Assembly: GCA_903936645.1 (NCBI GenBank)
Contig: CAIZWI010000360.1
Span: forward strand, 1 to 35,058
Origin: an uncultured Verrucomicrobia subdivision 3 bacterium
GTDB taxonomy: Bacteria; Verrucomicrobiota; Verrucomicrobiia; Limisphaerales; UBA11358
Direction of reading: 5' to 3'
DNA length: 35,058 nt
Under the pieces are notes generated by a model. It did not search any database. It saw only the letters and a program-made list of their open reading frames with translations, and had not been told where the DNA came from. Both the position numbers and the translations under genes were made by a program. Shown one piece after another: positions 1-8,699 of this stretch. The stretch's first letter is position 1; every line of letters starts with the position of its first letter.

Positions 1-141
1 CCGCGCTGGTGGACATCTATGCCGAGCACACGGGCAAAAACAAAAAGGACATCAAGGCCGACATGGAGGCCGAAACCTGGATTCGCGGCAGCAAGGCTGT
101 CGAGTACGGCCTTGCTGACATGGGGGATGACGAGGACGCCA
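1..141. repeat. Terminal direct repeat (assembly overlap of a circular genome)
   Basis: The first 141 bases are identical to the last 141 bases (34918-35058). The repeat falls inside one open reading frame, and joining the two ends keeps that frame open. This is what an assembler leaves at the ends of a circular or circularly permuted molecule; 141 is also a common largest k-mer size, so the length is probably technical, not a biological terminal repeat. The unique genome is 34,917 bp. Confidence 0.95.
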
Positions 142-1712
142 CGGCACTCGCCAACCCCATTCCGCGCGCGATCCTGGCCCAGTGGAAAAACATTCCCGCG
201 CACATTTTTAACGCACTTTCCGCCGCACCCGCAGCGGGCAACCAAAACAACACATCAACGACTGAAAACATTATGACAAAATCCCAAATCGTTGCCCTGC
301 TCAAAACGCACGGCATTACCGCCACGGAGGCCGAATCCATCGAGGATTTGACGGCCAAATTGTTGAAAATCCCCATCGCTTCCACTCCCCCACCCGCGCC
401 TGCCGCGCCGGTCGTGCCACCCGCGCCGTCCAACGTGACCAGCATTGAGCAGGTCATGGCGCTATTCAATTCCGAGCGCAAGGCTCGCATTGAAGCGAAG
501 GTGAAAGCCTATGTTGACCAGCAAAAAATTACGAATGCAGAGGTCGCCATTTTCGTTTCCGCCGCGCTTGCTGACGAGGCTGCGACGTTCAAGATCCTGG
601 ACGAAAAAGAAGCCATGCTTGCCGGGGGTGAGCCGGTCGCGTGGAATGGTCAGATTGAATTCGTTGCCCCGACCACGCTGAACGGCTATCAGGGCCGCCC
701 GACGACCATGGTTCAAAACATGTTCAAAGAGTGCGGGACGCCCATTGCGAAATATGAGGCGTTCAAGGAAAATTACCCGCGCTTCCTCCAGGACGCCATG
801 GCCCGTGATCGCAAAAGTGGTGTGCGCAACGAGAACAGCTTTGCCGCCGGCATCACCACAAATTTTCTCATCATGGGGGCCATCACCAAGCTTGGCCCTC
901 AGGTGCCGGCCCTGCGCTGCTTTAGCCGGGATAACTCTGTCGATCCATTCAAGCCCCTGGCGACCGGCATTCAGAAATTTAACACCACCGTGCAGGACGG
1001 GAGCGACGTGCAAACGAACGCCGCCGACTTCCGGACGGGCGATGCCACCCTGACGGGCCCGGCCATCACGGTTGCGCAGTACACCAAAACGATGCATATC
1101 ACGAATTCGCAATTGAATTCCGGCATCCGCATGGCTGATTTGATCGAAGCCTCCCTTGGCTCGCTGGCTTCCAAAATCGCGCAAGTTGTGACCGTCCCGG
1201 TCACCATTGCCAACTTTGGCGGCCAGAGCCCGCTCGTCATTAATTCCGGCGCGTTTGGATTCTCCGAACTGGCGACCCTGCAAGGCCAGTTGAAAAAGTC
1301 GCGCATCAAAAACGTGATTCTGGACGGCGAATATATCGCCCGTATTGCCAACACTCCCGGATTTTTCCAGCAAGCTGGCGTTGTGGGCGGCATGGAAAGC
1401 GCATGGAAGGCTTTCGGCTGGGATGTCATCGCGCTTCTCACCGAATGGCAGGCTGCCGACCCCTACGTTCGCGGCCTGGCGCTCAACCCGCAGGCTATCG
1501 GCATTATCGCCGGTTTGCCCTTGAATCCCCCGGAAGGCATCCCGGGCAACGTCGTTCAAATCGGATCGGTGATGATGGACGGCCCCGGAATCCCGGTGGC
1601 GACCTACATCTGGTTTGACCCCAATTCCCGCACGCTCTACGCGTCTTACGACCTCATGCTGGGCGCGGTTGCCGTGGACACCACCGCCGCGATCATCATC
1701 AAGAGCCAATAG
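3..1712 (+). CDS. ClpP-like prohead protease fused to major capsid protein (3' part; gene begins at 34431)
   Basis: This is the downstream part of a 732-residue protein that starts at 34431 and crosses the artificial ends; the first full codon here is residue 164. Residues to about 235 complete the protease fold. A Pro/Ala-rich linker and a helical, charged stretch (about 235-350) resemble a scaffolding or delta domain, and about 370-732 looks like an HK97-fold major capsid protein, ending in a hydrophobic alternating strand pattern. A possible internal start lies at 273 (residue 254, MTKSQIVAL...), after an A-rich leader like those before other genes here. That start would yield a capsid protein of about 479 aa without the protease. 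Portal gene upstream and terminator downstream fit. The fusion is seen directly; the cleavage sites are not known. Confidence 0.88.
   Translation, partial: ALVDIYAEHTGKNKKDIKADMEAETWIRGSKAVEYGLADMGDDEDATALANPIPRAILAQWKNIPAHIFNALSAAPAAGNQNNTSTTENIMTKSQIVALLKTHGITATEAESIEDLTAKLLKIPIASTPPPAPAAPVVPPAPSNVTSIEQVMALFNSERKARIEAKVKAYVDQQKITNAEVAIFVSAALADEAATFKILDEKEAMLAGGEPVAWNGQIEFVAPTTLNGYQGRPTTMVQNMFKECGTPIAKYEAFKENYPRFLQDAMARDRKSGVRNENSFAAGITTNFLIMGAITKLGPQVPALRCFSRDNSVDPFKPLATGIQKFNTTVQDGSDVQTNAADFRTGDATLTGPAITVAQYTKTMHITNSQLNSGIRMADLIEASLGSLASKIAQVVTVPVTIANFGGQSPLVINSGAFGFSELATLQGQLKKSRIKNVILDGEYIARIANTPGFFQQAGVVGGMESAWKAFGWDVIALLTEWQAADPYVRGLALNPQAIGIIAGLPLNPPEGIPGNVVQIGSVMMDGPGIPVATYIWFDPNSRTLYASYDLMLGAVAVDTTAAIIIKSQ
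273..275 (+). promoter_or_regulatory. Possible internal translation start for protease-free capsid protein
   Basis: An in-frame ATG sits after AACACATCAACGACTGAAAA and then CATT, an A-rich, SD-less context like most gene starts in this genome. It lies exactly where the protease domain ends and a helical scaffold-like domain begins. By analogy with the lambda C/Nu3 nested arrangement, it could give a scaffold-capsid product in excess of the protease fusion. This is inference from position and context. Confidence 0.4.
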
Positions 1713-1731
1713 TCGATTTAGTTCATAGGTT

Positions 1732-1763
1732 CCCGGCGGGGTGCCCACGCCCCGCCGGGTTTT
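1732..1763 (+). terminator. Rho-independent terminator after the capsid gene
   Basis: A perfect 10-bp GC-only stem (CCCGGCGGGG at 1732-1741 with CCCCGCCGGG at 1750-1759) has an 8-nt loop and is followed directly by TTTT. It lies between the capsid stop codon and the next start. It probably sets the high level of capsid transcript relative to the genes downstream. Confidence 0.85.
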
Positions 1764-1772
1764 AAAAATATT

Positions 1773-2315
1773 ATGAAACATTTTCTCATTGTTGGATACC
1801 CGGACACCGAAGGCCGGGAGACGCCCAAGGTTTTAATGGGCATCGAAAAGCCCGCAAACGTGGTTTGCAACGCATACCATGAGGCGAAGCAAGCCCACCA
1901 ATTCCCCAAGGGCATCAAGCGCATGGAGCTGATTGCCTGCGAAACGGAAAACGTCGCCATATGGATCAGTGACACGGCCGGCGCGGACGTGGAAAACTTC
2001 AAAGCCATCCAGAAAGCGGCCGTCGAAAAGGTTGCCGCCGACCGGAAGGCCAAGATTGACGCCGCCGCCGCGCTGGTGAAAGCCAAGAAAGAGCAGGGCA
2101 TCGCCAATGTGAAACGCGAGCAGGCCCGGGGCAAGCTGGCCACCGTGAAAGCCTCTCTTGACGCCGCCGAAAAGGCAGGTGTGAAATTGAAGGAACACCA
2201 AAACCGGCTGGACGCCGCGCAAGCCGAATTCGACGCCGCCGACAAGGCTTGGACCGAAGCAAAAGCAACCCTCGCCGCGCTGCTTGCCCCCAAGCCGGTC
2301 GAAGTGGCCGCATAA
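1773..2315 (+). CDS. Unknown head-region protein with C-terminal coiled coil
   Basis: A 180-residue protein of no recognised family. The first 85 residues are a compact mixed alpha/beta domain (MKHFLIVGYPDTEG...), and residues 85-170 are a nearly uninterrupted Ala/Lys/Glu-rich heptad pattern, a strong coiled-coil candidate. It is separated from the capsid gene by a terminator and so probably made in smaller amounts. Position directly after the capsid gene suggests a head-associated role (decoration or completion), but nothing in the sequence proves this. It has no signal peptide and no membrane segment. It starts at ATG after an AT-rich leader without an SD site. Confidence 0.7.
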   Translation: MKHFLIVGYPDTEGRETPKVLMGIEKPANVVCNAYHEAKQAHQFPKGIKRMELIACETENVAIWISDTAGADVENFKAIQKAAVEKVAADRKAKIDAAAALVKAKKEQGIANVKREQARGKLATVKASLDAAEKAGVKLKEHQNRLDAAQAEFDAADKAWTEAKATLAALLAPKPVEVAA

Positions 2316-2352
2316 CTCAACCGATGACCCACAACCAATAAAACACCAGACC

Positions 2353-2871
2353 ATGAAAATTAATTCCAAAATCATCGCCGTCGCCTGTGCGATTGGCGCA
2401 TTGTTCACCGCCGCCACCGCGCAAGCGCAGAGCGGGCCGCCGTCCTATATTCCCGCGTCCATCAGCTTTAGCTCGCTGTACAATGCGAACATTGGCCAAT
2501 TTGTGACCACCAACGCCTTTACCGGCTCGACCAACTGGCCAACCGCGTTGCAGCCTCAAATCGGTCCCATGAAGTATCAAGTCATCGCCCTTGAAGATGA
2601 CATGCTTGTTCCGACCAACAGCGCCGGGGCGACGAACACCTACGTCTTTGCACCGTCTGTCTCCGGCGGCTCTGGCGGTGGCGACCTCTCCAAGCAGTTC
2701 ACTTGGGTGCATGCATGCGTTCAGTCTGCCGGCATCGTACCCACCAACCATGTTGCTGTTACGAATATCACTGTGGGAGGATATGGCTATTTGAAGCTGG
2801 TAAGCTACGCTGTCACGACCGGCACCAATCAAAGCACTCTCTGGTATTCGCAGAAAATTAGCTGCCCGTGA
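2353..2871 (+). CDS. Secreted protein of unknown function in the head-tail module
   Basis: The chosen ATG at 2353 gives a textbook Sec signal peptide: a basic start MKINSK, a hydrophobic core and an AQA cleavage site before QSG, near residue 25. Upstream in-frame starts would bury it. The mature part (about 147 aa) is rich in Thr, Asn, Ser and Gly with beta-type alternation, a glycine hinge (SGGSGGGD), and two cysteines far apart. The end overlaps the next gene by GTGA, so it is translationally coupled to a neck protein. A signal peptide is odd for a virion protein assembled in the cytoplasm; a surface-altering or exclusion protein carried as a moron is an alternative. No family recognised. 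Confidence 0.75.
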   Translation: MKINSKIIAVACAIGALFTAATAQAQSGPPSYIPASISFSSLYNANIGQFVTTNAFTGSTNWPTALQPQIGPMKYQVIALEDDMLVPTNSAGATNTYVFAPSVSGGSGGGDLSKQFTWVHACVQSAGIVPTNHVAVTNITVGGYGYLKLVSYAVTTGTNQSTLWYSQKISCP

Positions 2872-3209
2872 GCGAGTTGCATTCCATCCTGTACGCATCC
2901 TGTTTTGACCGGGCTCCGACCACATCGGACCCGGTTAAAAACCTCACCACGGGCGCACTTTTCACCGCTGAGATCGAGGGCAACGTCGACCCCTGCACGG
3001 TGCCAACCGACATTGGGGAGGATCCCCGGGAAATGGTGAAGCTCAATGTTTTGAACAATGTCCAGGCTGCCGCTATCGCCATGGGAAATTTGGTGCAGTT
3101 TTTCCTCTACGGCGAAACTGCCACTTGCGAAATCTTGAAACGGGTAAACGACCCCGCCGGGGCCATGACCACCTTCTGGGCGCAGAAGCGACTGCCTAAG
3201 GATCAATGA
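2868..3209 (+). CDS. Small head-tail connector candidate
   Basis: A 113-residue protein starting at GTG, whose GTGA overlaps the stop of the secreted protein upstream, and ending in an ATGA overlap with the next gene. It has no signal peptide or membrane segment and shows mixed alpha/beta composition. Placement between capsid and tail-tube genes, with coupled neighbours, suggests a head-tail connector or stopper. The family is not recognised, so the call rests on gene order only. Confidence 0.6.
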   Translation: MSELHSILYASCFDRAPTTSDPVKNLTTGALFTAEIEGNVDPCTVPTDIGEDPREMVKLNVLNNVQAAAIAMGNLVQFFLYGETATCEILKRVNDPAGAMTTFWAQKRLPKDQ

Positions 3210-4045
3210 ACGCCACCCTTGATTATTCCGTCCTGAACAAGCGCCTGAGCGATCTGGCGGGCGCATTGTTTGGCCGCGGCAGTGGCGACGGTGAGGTGCA
3301 GCAGGCTTTGAAAACAGAGACCGGCCAGCTCGCCGGGCGCATTGGCGATGTCATCGGGCCAAAAACCAAGGCCAGGGCCACCCGCCGGGCCACTGGTGCC
3401 GTTTTTAAAACCGTGGCCATTCTACCCAGCGAATTGAATTTGGACGAGCCGGGCGTGCAGCATCCTGACTGGACTTGGCTTTATGCCTCCAAAGGCGCCC
3501 TTGTGGGCGTTAAAAATAGCGACGACCACACCGGGCTGGAAGGCCAGTCCGCAATGGATTTCTTTCGCGGAGAGCAGGGTAAAAACCTCCCGCCAAAAAA
3601 GGCGCGGATTCAAGTCGGCCAGCGTGGAAAGCAGCGCATCATTCAGATTCAAAAAGGCATGGTGACGCGTACTGCCGCCAATTCCATTCAATCCTCGATC
3701 ATGGGGAAAATGGGCCAGCTAGGGGCCGCGTTTTACAACGTGGCGATCCGCTATGTCCCGCGCAAAAAGGTGACCTCGTTTCAGGCTTCCCGGATGCCTG
3801 CCGCCGAGCGCGCCGGCAAATCCCGCGTGGACGAGCAGGGCATGAACACCCCGGAGCCCGCCATCACTTTTACGGTTTTCGGAAAAGGCTTGGAAAATAA
3901 CCCGAATCTGGATGCTAAAATACAGCGGGTGATTGACGGCACCGGCCGCATTCTGCAAGCCAAGCTCTCCAAGCTGGCCAGGGGCGCAAAATATGTTTTT
4001 GAAACCGGGCAAGTCTACTTTGAAAAGACGGAGGACACGCTTTGA
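3206..4045 (+). CDS. Neck or minor virion protein, unknown family
   Basis: A 279-residue basic protein beginning at the ATG of an ATGA overlap and ending in a TTGA overlap with its successor. Residues 30-70 are Lys/Arg/Gly rich; residues 140-200 carry a long helix with hydrophobic faces (NSIQSSIMGKMGQLG and following). Its position in the four-gene coupled chain between capsid and tail tube suggests a head-completion or tail-joining protein. No catalytic motif was found. Function is inferred from synteny only. Confidence 0.65.
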   Translation: MNATLDYSVLNKRLSDLAGALFGRGSGDGEVQQALKTETGQLAGRIGDVIGPKTKARATRRATGAVFKTVAILPSELNLDEPGVQHPDWTWLYASKGALVGVKNSDDHTGLEGQSAMDFFRGEQGKNLPPKKARIQVGQRGKQRIIQIQKGMVTRTAANSIQSSIMGKMGQLGAAFYNVAIRYVPRKKVTSFQASRMPAAERAGKSRVDEQGMNTPEPAITFTVFGKGLENNPNLDAKIQRVIDGTGRILQAKLSKLARGAKYVFETGQVYFEKTEDTL

Positions 4046-4626
4046 ATTTCTCCGACTTTCAAGCCATATACGATTTCACGGTGATCGAAACCGCCGTGCA
4101 GTCCATGTTCGCCACCATTGCCGGATATTCGGTGCCGCCGAATGATGGCGACCAGGATGCTGAGAATTGGCTGCCCCCGGAGGGGGCCACGCCATTTTAC
4201 ACCGCATTTCAGGCATTGACCTTTCAGAAGTGCCGCCCGCGCGTTTACATTGCCGCGTTCGATTTCCAGCCAGTCCGCCAGGCTTACGCGATTGACGCCA
4301 ATTCCAATTTGCGCGAAAAGGCTTGGGTGGGAAACATGCGGCTGGGGATCATCACCAATCCCAATTACACCCTGCACACCCAGTTGCGGGCGCAAGTGCT
4401 GGCCATCATCCCGCAGGTTCAGCCGGGGATTGCGATGGACAATTCCGCTTTTGCCGGAACTGGCATCAATGCCATTTTAGCCAGCCACCAAGTCTCTGAA
4501 TTTTACGCCGACAATTTAAGCACGACCATCACCCCAGAAGAGGGGACATATCGATCAACCATCAACATCAAACTAGCGTTCTCCGTGCCACCGTCCGCGT
4601 GGCCAGCGGGGATGCAAACCTATTGA
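4042..4626 (+). CDS. Putative tail terminator / tail-completion protein
   Basis: A 194-residue protein with a TTG start whose TTGA overlaps the preceding stop. The middle (about residues 95-140) has a strand followed by an amphipathic helix (LGIITNP, then LRAQVLAIIPQ), a pattern typical of small tail-terminator proteins, and the C-terminal part is strand-rich. It sits just upstream of the putative tail-tube gene, where tail terminators usually lie. The alternative is another neck protein. No family motif is unequivocal. Confidence 0.6.
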   Translation: MNFSDFQAIYDFTVIETAVQSMFATIAGYSVPPNDGDQDAENWLPPEGATPFYTAFQALTFQKCRPRVYIAAFDFQPVRQAYAIDANSNLREKAWVGNMRLGIITNPNYTLHTQLRAQVLAIIPQVQPGIAMDNSAFAGTGINAILASHQVSEFYADNLSTTITPEEGTYRSTINIKLAFSVPPSAWPAGMQTY

Positions 4627-4630
4627 CCTC

Positions 4631-5065
4631 ATGAAAAAAATCGCCCTTGCACTATTCGCCATTGCCGCCGCCCTGGTTGTGATGACCGCCCGCGCCGGCT
4701 ATCCGATCAACGGCGGGCCGGTCGCTGTCATCTTTACCACCAATTCCACCCTGTCCGCCGTGTCGCCGCCGGTTTACATGACCTTCCCGGCAACCACTGT
4801 TGTCATTTCCAGCATCACAAACCAAATGACGCAATGCACCAACTCGTTTTGCATGACCCTTACCAACGGGCCGACGCTCTACGTTTTGAGCGTTTCTAGC
4901 GTGTTCAACGCCACCAGCAACGGTGTCACCGGGGCGAGCATTGCCACCCCGCAAAGCTGGACGAATGTTTACCCCACCGTACAAATGCAGGTGCCCTTGT
5001 CCGGCTTTATTCAGACCGCCCCGCAGTCCGGGGGGAGCAACACCTATTCCATCACCGCCCAATAA
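4631..5065 (+). CDS. Second secreted protein of the structural module
   Basis: A 144-residue protein with a clear Sec signal peptide: MKKIALALFAIAAALVV, then an ARA cleavage site before GYP (about residue 22). The mature part is almost all Ser/Thr/Asn/Val, predicted beta sandwich, with two cysteines five residues apart (CTNSFC) that could form a disulfide after export. It starts 4 nt after the previous stop and is followed 12 nt later by the tail-tube candidate. Export is the sequence-based prediction; the role (surface-exposed decoration, superinfection exclusion, or moron) is unknown. Confidence 0.7.
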   Translation: MKKIALALFAIAAALVVMTARAGYPINGGPVAVIFTTNSTLSAVSPPVYMTFPATTVVISSITNQMTQCTNSFCMTLTNGPTLYVLSVSSVFNATSNGVTGASIATPQSWTNVYPTVQMQVPLSGFIQTAPQSGGSNTYSITAQ

Positions 5066-5077
5066 TACACCAAAACT

Positions 5078-5605
5078 ATGAGCGTCACAGCAACCCCAGT
5101 AATCCTTTACAGCGCATCCGGCACACCGATCGGGCCAGCTGGTGGCATTCGTGCCTTGCTCCAATTCTATCGACCCACGGTGGCGGCAGACTCCGCCGGA
5201 CTGGCAAATATCGCCGTTCCCGGCCCTGCCTCTGGGGCACCGGCCAACCCGGTGGGTAGTCCGGTCGCAGTCTCCGAGTTGTCGCTGGAATTCAACTCCG
5301 AAACCATGATGACCACCGGGCGATATGGTGAGTCCAACAATGACCCGACGGTCATGCGCGGGAAGCCAACCTTAAATTGCGGCACGTTCATTCAATCCGC
5401 CGGGCAACCCATGCTGGCACCGGGCGATTACATTGAGGTCAGTATCGGGACCACCATTGCCAGCACGGCGGCCTCCCCGGTTTACGAGCCCATTTCCCGC
5501 TGGGTGATCACATCCAATTCGCTGACCACTGCCGGCAATAACAAGTGGAGCTTGAAACTCGAGCTCGACCGCCCGAACAGCTCGGCAACGCTGAACCTGT
5601 TCTAA
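5078..5605 (+). CDS. Putative major tail tube protein
   Basis: A 175-residue, strand-rich protein (long alternating hydrophobic stretches near residues 65-75, 115-135 and 150-170) with little helix. Its size and position, immediately before the chaperone-like gene and the tape measure, are those of siphovirus major tail proteins. It starts at ATG after the leader AATACACCAAAACT, which has no SD but resembles leaders of several other genes here. No sequence motif proves the assignment; gene order is the main evidence. Confidence 0.65.
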   Translation: MSVTATPVILYSASGTPIGPAGGIRALLQFYRPTVAADSAGLANIAVPGPASGAPANPVGSPVAVSELSLEFNSETMMTTGRYGESNNDPTVMRGKPTLNCGTFIQSAGQPMLAPGDYIEVSIGTTIASTAASPVYEPISRWVITSNSLTTAGNNKWSLKLELDRPNSSATLNLF

Positions 5606-5612
5606 CCTCAAA

Positions 5613-6332
5613 ATGAACTCTGCCGTCGATTTCTCGCTGGCAGATTTTCCCGGCTACACCGAACAGGTGGCGAGAGAGCGATTCATTCGCGCCGCCGCCT
5701 GTTTTGGTTTGAACGAGACAATCTGCGGGTTTGACGTGAAGCCGCTTTGCGCGGCTCATGTGAGCCTGCTCACCCTCGTCCGCTCGCCGTTCATTGGCGG
5801 ACTCACGGCGGACCAGCTTTGCGAGCCAGGCAACGAGCGCCCGGGACTGCCGGCGGACCTCATGACTTTTCTCTGGATTGTATCCCCCATGTATGAGGCC
5901 GGGTCAAAGGCTAGTCCGCCGCGCAAATGGTGGCAAAAAAAGACACCACCAACCGCCCGCGATCGATTCAACGAAGCTTTTGCGCCAATAGGCAACCTGC
6001 CCGCCCGTGAAGTGGTTTCCGAGATCCTGCAATATGTCGAAGATTCATTTATTGACGCCGGCGACGGGGATGCCGGTCAAAAATCGTTTTACGCCGACGA
6101 AATTGGCATCGCCTTGGAAATGGCGAAAAATCACGGTTTCCGGCTGGATTTTTGGCGGGCGGATTGTCCACCGGAAAAGAATCCGCTGCTGGTGCCGTTG
6201 AAAATCGTTTTTCAAATCCGCAAGGCACGGCAGGCCATGGAACACGGCACATCCGCCCTGTCCAACCAATCTGACAAATTAATTGCCGCCGCTTTGCCGA
6301 AACTAGGCGAGCGTTTCCGGTCGCAAAATTGA
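5613..6332 (+). CDS. Putative tail assembly chaperone (with a -1 slippery heptamer)
   Basis: A 239-residue, mostly helical protein between the tail-tube candidate and the tape measure, the usual place of tail assembly chaperones. The in-frame codons CAA-AAA-AAG at 5934-5942 contain A-AAA-AAG, the dnaX-type -1 frameshift heptamer. Slipping would add 22 codons and stop at 6008-6010, giving a product of about 132 aa. This reverses the usual G/GT scheme, where the shifted product is longer. The next gene begins 1 nt after the stop. Function is inferred from synteny. Confidence 0.6.
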   Translation: MNSAVDFSLADFPGYTEQVARERFIRAAACFGLNETICGFDVKPLCAAHVSLLTLVRSPFIGGLTADQLCEPGNERPGLPADLMTFLWIVSPMYEAGSKASPPRKWWQKKTPPTARDRFNEAFAPIGNLPAREVVSEILQYVEDSFIDAGDGDAGQKSFYADEIGIALEMAKNHGFRLDFWRADCPPEKNPLLVPLKIVFQIRKARQAMEHGTSALSNQSDKLIAAALPKLGERFRSQN

Positions 6333-6333
6333 T

Positions 6334-7818
6334 ATGGCCGACACCCAAGAGCAACTGGTGATGAGGATGGGGTTTGATGGCCGGGAGGCCAATCGCGGCC
6401 TTGACGCCATGCGCGACCGTCAAAAAAAGGACGCGATGGATTACGCGGACTTTTGGAAAACCGCCCTCGCCAAAAAAGACCTGGCCATGGAGGCTTCCGC
6501 CGCCAAGGAGCTGGCCACCCACAAAGCGAATCAGGCCGTGCTTTTGAAGCTGACCGAAGAGCGGCTGGCCAAGGAGGCCGCCATTAATGCCGGGATCGCC
6601 GCCGGGAGCATTCCGGCAAATATGGCGGTTGGCGTCGCCGGGGCTGGTGGCATGGTTGCCGGGGGCTACGCTTTCAACGCCGCCGGAAAGATTTTGGGCA
6701 AGGTTGGCGAGGATGGGAAGCTGGTCAAAGAGGCGGAGCAGTTGGCCGAAGGTGCCGGCAAAGTGGCGCATGAGTTGCACGGCTCAACCGGCGCGCTGCG
6801 GGAGCTTTTCGTAATCGTCCACGAGGGGATCAGCGGGCGATTCAAGCAGATGTTTGGGTCCATGCTCCGGCTCGTCTCCCTGATTGGAGGCTCGACGATC
6901 ATGATGGGGACCGGGTTGGTCGCCGCCGGGCTGGCTGCCGTGGTCGGGCCTTCCGCGTGGCGCTACCACAAGGCCGCCCAGGGCGAAGAGCAGTCCGCCA
7001 AAGACCTTGAAAAACGGGAAAAGGAATTGCCGGAAATCCTAAACCGCCAAGCCGAGCGCAAGCTGGAAATTGAACACGAAATCGCCCGCATTCATGAGCA
7101 AACCCGCCGAGAACAGGATGAGGACAGATTAAAACACCTTTCCCCGCAACAGCAGGCCAACGCCCTTGGGTTTGAGCGCATGGACTTGCTGGTCAGAATG
7201 CGCGGGATGAAAAAGGACACGGTGGAATATGCGCAGGCGGAGCAGGAAATCGCCCGCCTGACCTTGCAAATAACGGAGAAGCAAGCGGAGGCCGAAAAGG
7301 AAAAAGCCGAGGCGGGGCAAAAGAAAAAAGAGCACGACCGCGAAACTTTAGAGATCAACAAGCAGATGGTCGAAGAGCAGAAAAAGGCGCGCGACGTGCG
7401 CGACCGGATTAATGACATTGATGTTGACCGGCCAACCATCGCCCAGCTTGCCGGGCGTGGCTACACCGCACGTTTGAGCCGTGCCTATGGTGCTGGTGGC
7501 CGATATGACCTTGAACGCGGCGACGGGCCCTTCGGGCAGCTTGCCAGGGAGGCTGAGCTAGCGGCCAAGCAGCAAATGTGGGACGTGATCCACGGCAACG
7601 CCCAATTTGACGAGCGGGGGAACCTGATTGGCGGGGCGGCCCTGGATGACCGCAACCGCCGGGTCTATGCTGAAAACCAGCTTTCCCAAGCGGGTATTGA
7701 GACGCCCGCCATGAAGGCTACGAAAATGAACGAGGAATTGATTCAAATTAATACCGGAATTGCCGAATTGAACGCCCGTGCCAAGGGTGATGGCATTGTC
7801 ATCAAAACCAGCGAATGA
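6334..7818 (+). CDS. Tape measure protein
   Basis: A 494-residue protein with long Lys/Glu/Ala-rich coiled coils (about residues 20-80 and 225-370) and two hydrophobic stretches (about 85-115, AVGVAGAGGMVAGGY; and about 175-205, VSLIGGSTIMMGTGLVAAGL), the classic tape-measure layout. Such proteins set tail length at roughly 0.15 nm per residue, which would give a short tail of about 74 nm. It follows the chaperone gene and its ATGA overlaps the next tail gene. No peptidase or lysozyme domain was seen in it. Confidence 0.8.
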   Translation: MADTQEQLVMRMGFDGREANRGLDAMRDRQKKDAMDYADFWKTALAKKDLAMEASAAKELATHKANQAVLLKLTEERLAKEAAINAGIAAGSIPANMAVGVAGAGGMVAGGYAFNAAGKILGKVGEDGKLVKEAEQLAEGAGKVAHELHGSTGALRELFVIVHEGISGRFKQMFGSMLRLVSLIGGSTIMMGTGLVAAGLAAVVGPSAWRYHKAAQGEEQSAKDLEKREKELPEILNRQAERKLEIEHEIARIHEQTRREQDEDRLKHLSPQQQANALGFERMDLLVRMRGMKKDTVEYAQAEQEIARLTLQITEKQAEAEKEKAEAGQKKKEHDRETLEINKQMVEEQKKARDVRDRINDIDVDRPTIAQLAGRGYTARLSRAYGAGGRYDLERGDGPFGQLAREAELAAKQQMWDVIHGNAQFDERGNLIGGAALDDRNRRVYAENQLSQAGIETPAMKATKMNEELIQINTGIAELNARAKGDGIVIKTSE

Positions 7819-8699
7819 GCACGTCGCAAACAGCCAGCGTACTTTACCGGGCATCCAGCAATACCGCTGCCGTCGCCGCTGGCCAGTCATTGCGCGTCTT
7901 TCCGCTACCGGGCGACTGTCCCATTCAGTTTGCCGCCTACGGCTTCGAGCAGGCCTTTGAGCAGGCCGCCGGCAGCTTCCCGCCCGCCCCAAAGAACACC
8001 CCCAGCAATTCCGGTGCGTTCGCGGGGCTGCTGGACGCCTCAGCGATCCTGACAAATCTGTCCGCGCCATCTTTTGCCGGCGGATTCAACGTCAAATTTT
8101 CCGCCCGGTTTAACGTCGTCCCTGCCTCTTGGGATGACTTCAAAATGATGGCGTTCACCTACCCTGGCTTTCCAGGGGCCATTGGGGGCAGTTCGCGGGA
8201 CGTTGGATTTCCGCCTGGTAACTTTTTGGTGCGAATCCGCTATGATTATTTCGTCGTTGACCCGGCCAATATCATTTCCACCGTGATCGCCGGGACACCG
8301 GGCACTGCAACCAGTCTACTGGACTCCGGCGGCTCGGCCGTAAATTGCGTTTACCAAAAAGCCGACATCCCCACCGTCCGCAAATCCCTTTTTTTCCCCA
8401 AGGTTTCCGGCTCGTACGATTTGAGCTTGCCTACGCTTTCGCTGGTAGTCGCCGGGGGCGTCACCTTGGGGTCGCTGACCTATTTTGAGACGCTGCCCAC
8501 GGTGACGGAATACAAAGCCTGGATAACCCGTGCAACGGCCGCCGGGTGGGCTTCCCTGATTTGGAATGGGACGCATGGATCAGGCAGCGGGCAGTCCGGG
8601 GACGCCAATGTCGGTCAATACGTTGCCGAGGATTCGAGCCTTGCCGATTACGCCGGCAACATTGTCGCCCGGGCCACGCTTTACGTTTTAGCCAGATGA
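7815..8699 (+). CDS. Tail tip (distal tail-like) protein, unknown family
   Basis: A 294-residue protein coupled by ATGA at both ends. It is rich in beta-type segments with few charges, and aromatic pairs (YDYFVV, SYDLSLPTL). Directly after the tape measure is where distal tail and baseplate hub proteins are found. No Dit or hub motif was recognised, so only the tail-tip location is supported. Confidence 0.6.
   Translation: MSTSQTASVLYRASSNTAAVAAGQSLRVFPLPGDCPIQFAAYGFEQAFEQAAGSFPPAPKNTPSNSGAFAGLLDASAILTNLSAPSFAGGFNVKFSARFNVVPASWDDFKMMAFTYPGFPGAIGGSSRDVGFPPGNFLVRIRYDYFVVDPANIISTVIAGTPGTATSLLDSGGSAVNCVYQKADIPTVRKSLFFPKVSGSYDLSLPTLSLVVAGGVTLGSLTYFETLPTVTEYKAWITRATAAGWASLIWNGTHGSGSGQSGDANVGQYVAEDSSLADYAGNIVARATLYVLAR

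Noticed and set aside
462..1781. 439-codon minus-strand frame over the capsid gene
   Set aside because: It is a shadow of the capsid gene with an unlikely composition (many Arg/Gly/His), and all supported genes are on the + strand.
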